Shown here: piece by piece, positions 53,601 through 64,000 of the stretch | Numbering within the stretch: position 1 is the stretch's first letter | Layout: each line of letters begins with the position of its first letter | Origin: Aphelocoma coerulescens | Lineage: Eukaryota > Chordata > Aves > Passeriformes > Corvidae | Direction: 5' to 3' | DNA: 64,000 nt | Assembly (NCBI RefSeq): GCF_041296385.1 | Contig: NC_091015.1 | Coordinates: 59,834,345-59,898,344, forward strand | Translations under genes and position numbers: made by a program | The notes under the pieces: generated by a model | The model's input: only the letters and a program-made list of their open reading frames with translations | Told to the model about the DNA's origin: nothing | Databases searched by the model: none

Positions 53601-56600
53601 AGGCTTGAAAACAAGGCCTACAGTAAGAGTTTCTCCCTGGAAGCATAAATCTGTTTCATGGAATCTGAGTGTTCAGAGTTCCAGAGGTTACAGTTTTATC
53701 GTCAGATGGGTGTCCTATTATAAAGTATAGAAAATTTTATAGAAATAGTGCATTTAATCATCCTAGCCACTGCTCAAGACCTCAATGTATTTCATGATTG
53801 TATTTATGTGTGGCCATAAGCCAACACATTCCTATTTATCTGTTAAGTATTTTAGTTATTTTACATACAATATTGTATTGGAAATTATCCTACTTGCAGC
53901 ACATCCAAACAATTAGGGAATTTCTGAGCAAGTGGCTTTATTCTATGATTTTTAAAAAGTAATCAAATGTCTCCAGAACAATCATATATGCCCAAGAATA
54001 TTTGTCTCAAATAGTTGTTTTCTTTTTGTTTAAGGAGTTATTTGTATCTGTTGCACTCTGTCAGAGAGATTACAGTGTTCCTTATATCTCCTAGTATGAT
54101 ACAACATTAGTACTTTTGAAAGAAGTTATTTTCTTGTCACCCCTAAAATTATTCAAAATGAGAAGACAAAATTAGTCCCTTGACACAACACCTTTGCCTT
54201 CAAGAAACTATGTAGTATATCCCACAAACTCTACACAGACTTAAGTTGACAAAATTTCACCATTTGTCCAAGTTGCACCTAATTGTTTCCTCAGAGTCTT
54301 TCACAGGTTCTGAATCTGCAATTCTTTGTCCATTCTATAACATTTTTACAAGCTTGTAATGGATACACAATTGTATATATAATGTGATACTCTGTAAATT
54401 TTTAAAATATTTTTCAGCTGGCACAACTATACAACATGCACACGATGAAAAGAAGCAGTCTCCAGGAAATACAGAAGTCTCCAATTAGTTTCTATAGCAT
54501 TCAGATCCCAAGGTTCTTCCAAATTTACCTGTACTGAAGTGGTTCTTAGAGTAACAAATTCAAATGAATGTATTTTAACCTTCTATCCTTAGAGATATAC
54601 ATAGTATTAGCTTTCACACTGTTAAGAAATCTCACATGCAGGGATTGCTTTCGATCCTTTCTCCTCTTTAGTTCCAATAGCAACACTTTTTCTTTCCTTC
54701 TTTATTTTCTTCCCCAAAAGGGATCTCAAAAACTCTGATCTGTAATTGCTCAATGTTCCAGACAACAGCATTTCTTTTAGACAGATGGTTTTTACACTGA
54801 CCTCTGTGACTCTGATATAATGGGATCATCATCCCAGGTAATAATTTGTGGAGAATGTGATGGGTGAAGATATGGAGAATAATTTTTTTTCTTTACATAA
54901 GGGTATAGGTGCAGAACAACTCCCCACAGAGAGTTTCTAAAAAGAATCACAAAAAGCAGAATAATGTGCACTACTGAAATTGTTTGAAAATAAGAAAGCA
55001 TATAGATCAACTGAAAGGCATACTGAAAATGGATGAAGAAATACCATAGAGGAGAAACAAACTACACCTCTAATCTTTCTCTTGCAAGTCAGCCTTTTAA
55101 ATATCCAAGTGATTGTAGAAAAGAAGACAAGTCCAGAGGTCTAATAGAATAACTCCACTCTGACTTAAATGATGCAGAAATGGACAACAGTGAAAATAAA
55201 ACAGATTTATGCTTGACTACTTCGATGGATGACCTCTGAACAGGTCATGTTATAGCATTCTCCTCTTCAGTATCTAGCAAGCAATTTCAATGGAGAAGTG
55301 CTGTTGCAAGATTTTTTCTCCCACACACCAATTATTATTAAACAGAAACAATTCTGTGGGAGAAAGCATGGGAAAATAAGTCACAATGCACTTATATTTA
55401 CTTTTAGATGTGGGTGTTTTGGCAATGCATGCATATAACAGCCTACAAAGTCTATTGCTCTGTGACTAAAAAACTCTGAAGTTTCTGAAAAGATGTGAAA
55501 AGAGTTTTTATCATTGTCATCACTATTTCAGACATTTATATGTATTAGTCCTTGAAAGTCCTCTAAAACTTCAGTAATCAGCAGCTTCATTTTACAGACA
55601 TTGAATAAGTTAAAGTGTGACCTTGCCAAAACAAAAGCCCTATATGTCCACAGCCTGTAAAAAGATCTCCAAATCATCTACCACTGGTCATTGGACCTAC
55701 ATTTTCTTTTCTACTAAATTTAGCTATCTCTTACCCAAAGGCAATTCAAAATATCCCCATTAGCATGTGGGCAGGATATTACTTGCTCTTTTGGTCTTGA
55801 GGAGCTGGGACAATGCCTACATGAGGAAAGAAAATTTACCAGGGGATATTCTCTTGCACTGAGGCCAGTGCACAGCACAAATAGTGTTTACACACCTGAA
55901 ATACTTCAAAATACTTTAGTGGCCTCCAGTCTCCTAGCTGGGAGTGCTGGGTGGCCCATGGCTACAGCCACACTGATGATTAAAGAGTGGGGGCAATCAG
56001 ATGCCCTGACCTAACCCCTGTGAGCTTGTTAATATCGATGATGCCTGTGACACACATCCAAACAGACAAGAATGGAAGATCTTGTTGAACACTCACCATT
56101 AATATTGTTAATGATGCACTGTGTTTTGATAGATATTTGATCCTACTTAGGGCTGTAGGGTTGCGTAATTACTTCAGCAGATAAATTAAATTAGATTTGG
56201 TTGACTCAACTTGATGAAAGTGACATTGCCAAAAAAGACAAAACAATAAAAAGATAAAGAGGCAACAAAACAAACATATGCAACTTTGAAATGCTTATTA
56301 ATAACTTAGCCATATAGATTTAAACTGAGGAAAACTACTTGTTGCCCTTGTGACAGAGATGAATTTTTAATTCTGTATATATGCAGCTCAGCCACTACAA
56401 AGGAGGATCACTTGCTGAACAGCAACTGAAAAGATGAATTCTTCCAGCAGCTCTTTTTCTTTCATTTAATACCACATTTCCACACATCCAACAGATTTAA
56501 AAACTGCTGGGCTCTTAGCTTCAGTGCTATCTTGGGACAGAAAGCTCCATAAATCTCATATGTTGGATGATTAGTTCTTTTCCTCAGTTTTAAAATGTAC

Positions 56601-59600
56601 TGCCTTTCAATTTCCGTGATTATTTCCTTGTCTTTATGCGATAAGTGGTAAATAGGAGCCGCCATTTATCTTGTCAGTATAGTCCATTATTGTGCACATG
56701 CCTTCTACTTCTCTTCTTTCTCAAAATATGATAACTGTTTAGTCCAATCTCTCTTCCCACAAAGCTATCTCTGTGTCATTTACCATTCTGGCACCTTCCA
56801 TGGAATCCACGCTACTTCTGCTGGCCTTTCTTGATTCAGTCCTTTTTCATCTTTAATTTGCAATATAATATAGGAACTGATTTATGTAAAAGGGCCTAGG
56901 ATAACACTTAGGAGAAAGTCCTGTATTAGTCTCAAATCTGGCATTTTGCAAGAACAATCATACCATTCCTTCATAATTACATTCTCTTGTACATTCAACT
57001 TATTCAAGATACTTAATATTAACAGATGTAATAAACATGTGGTACTGCATTAAACTGTTACCCATCAGGAAGTTAATATCCCTGCAGCATCACTCCCTCC
57101 CTGGTAAACTAAAGCAAAATGAGCAGTTTCATTTCCAGATAATTATCTTCTTCCCAGCCATGTTCATTCTATGGCCCTTCGATGTGATAACTGCAATTGT
57201 ATAGTTTTGCCAAAGCAGGCTAACAGCAGTTTTAGTCATGACTAAATGAACACATACTAAGAAATCAGATCTAAATCAGCCCTGGCTGCTCTTTTGTGCC
57301 AAACATGAGCTCATATTCAGCTTGTGTGCTGGACCCTCCCCCTGAAGTGGACGAGCCCATGTTCTTGTATCTCTGACAAGGAAGAAATTTAATAATGCCT
57401 TCTCCAGCCCTAGAGTTTTCATATTTCATTCCTATTCCAAAACTCACAGACCCATAGTCGTTTACAAGGGCAGGTGTCTGTTTATGCAGTCCAGATGCTA
57501 GATTTATTTTTTCTCCTCAAATGAAGGCAGCTGGGTGCCAGCTTAATATAAGACCCATTTGGCATCTTCATCCAATAAAGCCATATCAGGTCAGCTGGAG
57601 TTTAACCTCAGGTATGCTAGGAGAGCATTTCTGAAAACCGTGTGCAACACCACAGGGCACCGAGTTGCAAAGGATGCAGATTAAAACACCTGAGAGCTAA
57701 TTTAGCACATTATATATTAAGATGCTACTCATACCTGCAGGATAATGAGTATATACTTGATGAGTATATTCTTCATTCACCATTATATGTCTTCAACTAA
57801 TGTGGCCTAATACAGGATTAACCAGTTTTTTCTTAAATATGAGAGCTTTCCATTGCAAAGTGCCATTTCAGGTAATAATTATGGAAGGGAATAATGCAGC
57901 AGTTTCAGCAAAGCATTCAAGGTACTAATCAAGATGAAGCATCTCAAAAGAAGTCAACGTTTTTGTTTCTAAAGAAGCTTCATACAATTTGCTCCTTAAG
58001 GAACATGAAAACCAAAGCTGAAATATTTTTTAAATTGATACGACTTCTATTTTCAATACTTTCATTCCACAGATATTTTTAAGCTTGTGTACACAGCTAC
58101 ACACACACGTGAGTGCAGACTCATATAAATATTTCATTTTTATTCGTTGTGTTAATAATAAATTTTTTAACATTGAATTTACAATTCAACACATTTTGAG
58201 TACTCATTCAATTTTATTGAAGATAAGTATTATACTATACTTTCCCAATTTTTATACATGGAAATTTCTCACAGTAACTACTGATACACTCATTTACATG
58301 GCTTAAGAACATATATGATCACAAAAAAAAAGCTTTCAAAGGCTGTACACCACTCACAATGACTTTTGTGAATACTTTTAAACTCATGTAGCTCATCACC
58401 TTTTTGTTACATAGGAAAACTTACTATTCAAAGCATGTTAGTTTTTTAGATAACCTCTTCAACAAATATTTGCAAATACACAGACCTCTGTTTATTATTA
58501 AGCTTTGACTTCAACACTGCAAAACACTTACTAAAAGGACACATATCCACATGGACAACTTGATAGGTGGACAGCTATTGCATCTCACCAAAGAAAAAGG
58601 ATGTGAATAGAGACATATTTCTTGTTAGGTTTTAAAATTGCTGAGTAAATCAGTATTAAGAATCTTCTTATTAAATTAAAAAAAATACCACCTAAGGAAT
58701 CTGTACAATAAGTGTTTCAACCACTTTCTCTCAATACACTCATATCTACTTTTTATTTTAAATAGCTATAACTTCATTTATACTCTGCAATAAAATCTAA
58801 ATCAAATTTTCTCTCTAGTGTGGCTTTTTCAATTTCAAATATTATCACTCATCATCAGCTTCAAACAACAAATCAAAACCCAGTAATACTGGAGTCCATG
58901 TCATTGACTGCCATGTACATAGAACTCTTTTTTCCTTGTGGGTTTCCACAGAAGATTCCTTGACGATATTGAGCAAGTTGTACTTTTGTTATTTTATGCA
59001 CTGGATAATACGGCGTCAACCAGTCTGAGAGGAGGAATGGGAACCACTTGTCACCTGCAGAGCTATGGGCCACTTACCAAATCTGCACAATTTCCTCCAG
59101 CCAGACTGGTTCTCAGTGTCTAACTGGCAAACATTCATTCTGCAAGATGTGTATCTCACACCAAAAACTGAGTACAGATTAGTCAATATGACTGCATTGC
59201 TGACATTTAGTTACTGTCCTCCAAAGGTGCAAAGTTGGGCTCCGACAGAAATTCTCATTAGTATAGCTGCTAGCAGAGTTACCTATCTACATGCCCTTCC
59301 TACATCCATTAGCAGAGCTTAAATTATGTTACAGCAGTTTTCGATCTCTATTGTTCCTTTTCTTTATTCCCTTTTCCCTTCCCCTATATATATTCTCTCT
59401 CTTTTTTTTTTCCCACCCTGGGCACTACAAAGAATTTGGTGTTTACCTAACTCTTTCCACCACAAGCAGTCCTTTGAAATCCATTCTATAATTATGCTAG
59501 TTGCATCTTTTTTTAAGATCATAGGCTTCAGTTAAATGTTTGAAGGCAAACACAGTATGTTAGTGTGCACTCCAGAGCACATCACAAAGAGGCTGTGATT

Positions 59601-60566
59601 TCCCCAAGGCCTGTACATACTAATGCTATATAATCATAGGCTCTGTCTAGAAAATAAGTTTTTAGACATAATGTAAGCAGTAATTATCACAGGTAAGCTC
59701 ATGACCATGCTCTTCAAGGCATCTAGAAATGTAAACAAAAAGTAGCTAAAGGAACAGAAGAGGAATGACAGAGAGGCAAGAGGATTGAGTATAGGTTGAG
59801 AGCAAAACACAATTCTCACACATGCTTCCACTAATGCAGAAATAACTAGAAGAATTTGGGAAAACTATTTCCTGCCCTATAAAGGAGAAGAAACAAAATT
59901 TCACCTTAATTAATATGGGACATGGCATATTAAAAGCTAGTTTTTGGTAAGTTAAAATGAGAAACTACTAGAAAAATCCTGCTGGGGTTTCAAAAGTGAA
60001 ATTTTTTCCCTGCATTCGGGTTTCTTGGTACAATGTTGCCCTCTGGAACAGGCCTTTCTCCTTGTCAGTAGGTGAGAAGGCAGATAAATATGGCAGCTTA
60101 GCTATCCCACACAGCTACCATCCAGAGAAAGGCAATTGGAAAGCCAGCAGTATAGAATTCCTTGTGACTGCCACATCCCCAGTCACAAAACACATTCAGT
60201 GAAATTCAGAGCCCAAAATGGGAAAGAAAAATCTGAAGGGATTTCTCATCTTTTGCCCAACAACTGTGGTGTTCATACAGCTTATGTTATATCTACTGCT
60301 GGTTAACTGGAAACACTCATGGTTACCTTTTAAAATAAACCAGATGGCTGCTTTCCATATATTGCATGCTTTTGAACTTGCAGGAAAGATTGTCTCTTTT
60401 AAAGGCTGTTTGAAACCTGTGGGAGAACACCTCTCAAAGACATATTTAAAACTATACCATAAATCCTATAAAGAGAGCTGCTGAAAGGATACTGTGATTT
60501 GTCTGATTTCATTTTTGTTATAAGAGGCATTTTCTGCATTAGTTTTACACATTATGTAGATAAGTT

Positions 60567-60586
60567 ATCATCATCATCATCATCAT
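60567..60586. repeat. (ATC)n microsatellite
   Basis: Six perfect ATC units plus a partial seventh. Confidence 0.88.
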
Positions 60587-63500
60587 TCAGAGATATTTAG
60601 CCTGTTTCCTGTGATGTATTTGAAAGACGTTCAACTCCCAAGAGCAGGATGATTAAATCATGCAAAAGGATGCAAAACATGGTATTCTGAAATATTTCAT
60701 AGATCTAAATTGAAGCTTTATCTAAAAGTTTGACTCCAAAATACCTGAGCCCCATGCTGCTAAACAGCATTTCCTTCCACTGTCTGGCTCTATTGTATTT
60801 CCTCCTCCTGCTCTGCTAATTAAACATACATCTATTAAAATAAACCTATTTTGTTACATAGTCTATCATGCTTAAAGGAAAAAGATAATCTATTTAAGAT
60901 TAATATACTTTTTTTCTTGCCATTTTAGTAATTTTTTTTCAGATGATATAAACATTTGTCTTCCTACAATTTAAAATTTTGTGTCGAAAGAAGTATTCCT
61001 GAAAGCTTCCTTTTAATTTCTAAGTGCAAATTGAAATACAGGGAAATCAAGATCCTAATGCTCAGAGTGATATTCAAATTTATTCCTATTAGGTTGCGCT
61101 GGGCATCCTGACTCTCTACTTTTTCCTTATAATAAAGCTCACAGAAGGATGGGGAAATTATGTATTATTCTATACCTGCATTGGAGATCAAAACCAGCAG
61201 ATTCTTCTCCACTTTTGTTTCAATATCCATAACCACAAACTGATTTAGAAGCCTATCTTCACAGTGCTTAGTGATGACCTAATCAAACAGGGCTACATTT
61301 TTTGCTTATTTTGATCTGTTTATATTATCTCTGAATTGATCAAATATTTCCAGTGATATCCCCCTTATGCCTGAACATTTTGACTACCACAGACCTCATT
61401 TCCTGCCAGAAAGCACATAAACTCTTGTACTTTTCTGGTCTGTTTGCATTATGTACAATAGGATTTACCATGGCAGGCTGGGCATAACTCTGGTAATCAG
61501 ATGGCTTTGCCTTAACAGAAGAAATAGATAACAGCCCTCTGACCAGCTGCTGCAGTGTGTGTAGCACCTGTCCCCATATCCCATAGGTCCAGAAAACATT
61601 AGCAAGTACACAGGTATATATTCTATAAACATCCTCATTTTGAATTCAATGGATGTATGCCTGTGTGTTTAATGTCCATTTATCAGTGAGCCTTTCCAGG
61701 GCCTACTTCCAAATTTCATCCCTACTCAGGCACCACTTAAAACCTGGGCTATTTCTCTGCAACACTGCACACAGGTACCAAGAATGCTTTCACGCTGCTG
61801 CATTACATGGCACCCAGAAGGTTCAGTGTGGAAGATGATAGCAGAGCTAAAATCAGCATTTCTGCTTTTCCCACAGAGGCAAGATGATTTGAGTTACAAC
61901 AGCTTTTGAGAGGATATTCCATCTGTTTGTTTTTTTCTTTTTTAAAATTTATTTATTTTTAAAATCAGGATTCTGATTAGTTACTGTCATTTTTTTTTTT
62001 CTGCTTCCACTACCTAGGAATCAGAGTGCTCCCTAGATAGATCAGAGAGACAGCATATAGGTCACATGCAGAACACAGAAAAATGTCCTCCTCATGAGCA
62101 TTACTAGCATCTATTGGAGGATATATAGATTTTCATGGGACAGGAATAATTTGCTGGTGGTGAAAAGCTGGAAGGAATCCAGGCAAAATAAATATGGATT
62201 TTCAGACTCTGATCTTTACTATACGGATTAAATGGTAGAGTGTAATTACATGACACTGTACACATAAATTCTAAGGAATTTCAGTGGCATAGAAATAATT
62301 AATACAACTTTCATATTGTATTTTATTTTCATACACTGAATTTTTCAGTATTTTACACATGCTATCAAAAACCAAGTTTCTTTAACTCCACTTGAAATAA
62401 AAAAACCCTACTATATGCAGCTTAAAGATGAGAAACTGGGGCGTGTGAGTCACACTCTCCTGTAGTTCTAGGTCATAAAATAACTTGACCCTTGTTTTCC
62501 TCTCAGTCATGCACTTTAAAGAAGACATATAAATCATCTGTTTAAAAGTAAAAGCTAAGTATTACAGGGAGGGGGTTGGGTTTATTTCCTTATTTTTATG
62601 GGTTGATGAGAAAATAACTTTGCCAAATCAAGGAAACAAAAAAGCACAAAAATTATTTAGTCTTCCCATCAACACTAGGAAAATCTTGTGAGGTACTAAC
62701 AGCTACTGGTTAATTGACAATAATTTACTGTTTAATCAGATCTGCAATAGTCCTGCTGTCCAGAACATCTTGCCAGCTAATGCAGGTGAAACTGTACAAC
62801 TCCCAGCAGCAGGTGTTTAATAAAAGATCAGATGATCTCTATTCTGCCAGGTTCAGGGATGTCAGGCTCTTCAACCTCTGGCCTCAAAGGTGTTGCTGCA
62901 ACAATTTTAATTACTGATAATTTACTGGAGCTCAACTGAAAGAATGACACTTGGACTATTGATTCAATTAAAATAAAAGACAACCTCACTTACAAAACCA
63001 ATGTAATGGAGAACTTCTCTTCAAGAGAACCCCCCTTGTCTAAACTCTACAATTCCAGATCTTCCTCCAAGGAAATTCTAAATGAACTTGCCTACAGGGA
63101 TAACTGACCTGCACATCCCAGGTAGCAAAGATTTTAGGTCACTTTTCTTTGTTGAATATTACCATATCCTTTTTCTTTTTTTTTCATTAATCCTGAAAAT
63201 GTTACACTTATTAGCTTTTCATTCTTTGTGGAATAAGCTCTGATATTTACTGAGCTATTTCAAAATCTCAGAATTGAGTTGGGTGGGATATTTGTATAGG
63301 TATTTGCAAAATCTGGGACAATCAAATTTATTAATGATTTTAGCTAAATTGAATAAATAATTGTCACCATAAATGGAAAAAAAAACCCAAATAAAATTCC
63401 AAATTTCAGTTTTGGACTGATTCAATATTTATAGAAAGTTATTCTACATATCTTTGCAAAGTGACTTTACACTGCTTATGCAAATCAGACAAGGAACTTA

Positions 63501-63731
63501 CATTTCCTTAAATCCCTGAGTCAGAGTATTTTGGGGATGGGAGAGGAAGGAGAGAGAGAGGAATAAAATGCTGATTAGTTTTTTTTAGTCTTGCAATTTA
63601 AATCACCCAAAACTGGGAGAAATCAATCCTATTCCCCCTTGAAGAAATATCTAATTATTTTTTTTAAATGCAACAACTCCAGCAGGACAGTTTCTTAGAA
63701 ATTCCTAAGTGCATACTCTATAGAAGACTCG

Positions 63732-63758
63732 TTAGTCTCCTAAGTCTCCAAAGTCTCC
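63732..63758. repeat. Three-copy 9-bp tandem repeat
   Basis: Units TTAGTCTCC, TAAGTCTCC and AAAGTCTCC in direct succession, followed after a short interruption by one more AAGTCTC. A very short minisatellite-like duplication. Confidence 0.85.
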
Positions 63759-64000
63759 TAAGATAAGTCTCTGAAGAAACATTGGGGCAGTCTTGATCTT
63801 ATTTCTAAAGCAGGAAAAGGTGGATTTTAAACCTGTTTTCTATATCTCACTTGAAAATTCAAATCACTGACCAAAAGACATGAAGAGAACACAATCTCCT
63901 TCTCTTCTATTTTGTGAAGGACATCTGGGCTCAAAAGTATGGTTCAGCTGAACTAAAAATAACAGTAATCTGTCATGTAGCACTGTTTGGGAGTCTTTGC

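Larger units (their letters stand above)
50635..64000. other. Anonymous AT-rich noncoding DNA
   Basis: No gene is supported. Open frames are at most 88 codons (60218-60484, +) and none has a recognisable domain. Landmarks are pyrimidine-rich tracts around 59340-59412, an (ATC) microsatellite at 60567-60586, poly(T) stretches around 61930-62000, and a three-copy 9-bp repeat at 63732-63758. The part at 55900-56080 is slightly GC-richer without further features. Confidence 0.65.

Noticed and set aside
58873..59073. A 66-codon - strand frame with a balanced, protein-like composition, considered as a possible exon
   Set aside because: No known domain is recognised, the frame is short, and overlapping + strand frames of similar length exist. 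Without conservation or splice support it is not called.
1..64000. CRISPR arrays, operons, insertion sequences or other prokaryotic systems
   Set aside because: The CR1 and retroviral remnants, low coding density and microsatellites show vertebrate nuclear DNA. No regularly spaced direct repeats were seen.

Overview
This is AT-rich vertebrate nuclear DNA, most probably from a bird. The strongest evidence is three fragments of the CR1 (chicken repeat 1) non-LTR retrotransposon. Two begin with the CR1 3'-end signature read in reverse ('tcatagaa...ttggaa(a/g)ggacct'), and the third still encodes a piece of CR1 reverse transcriptase around a degenerate (Y/F)xDD box. An LTR near 35 kb and a class I retroviral remnant near 10-12 kb resemble avian endogenous retroviruses, and the LTR recalls families I know from songbirds. 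CR1 also occurs in crocodilians and turtles, so 'bird' is an inference and the species is not determined. No host protein-coding gene can be supported. Apart from the broken retroviral integrase frame (191 codons), no open frame exceeds about 117 codons, and none of the short frames has a recognisable domain. There is no CpG island or operon-like packing. The window is best read as a gene desert or the inside of a very long intron. Layout: 1-9.99 kb, anonymous AT-rich DNA with short simple repeats. 9.99-12.12 kb, a 5'-truncated endogenous retrovirus on the + strand: end of RNase H, a nearly whole integrase with two stops and one frameshift, two scraps compatible with env, and a 3' LTR with octamer and TATA motifs. 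12.1-35.2 kb, anonymous DNA with microsatellites and a GC-richer pocket at 25.9-26.8 kb. 35.20-35.83 kb, a solo LTR on the - strand with a candidate 5-bp target duplication. 35.8-43.85 kb, anonymous DNA with a run of 15 G. 43.85-44.26 kb, an (AAAAT) microsatellite of about 17 units next to a CR1 3' end. 46.68-47.70 kb, two CR1 pieces in opposite orientation. 47.7-64 kb, anonymous DNA with one perfect 11-bp hairpin beside a poly(T) run and several short tandem repeats. The only recognisable genes are dead parts of mobile elements, so there is no pathway to describe. I found no sign of a previously undescribed biological system. The observations most worth checking are the solo LTR with its two alternative right ends, the retroviral remnant that keeps its integrase active-site residues despite being broken, and the poly(T)-linked hairpin at 50.6 kb.
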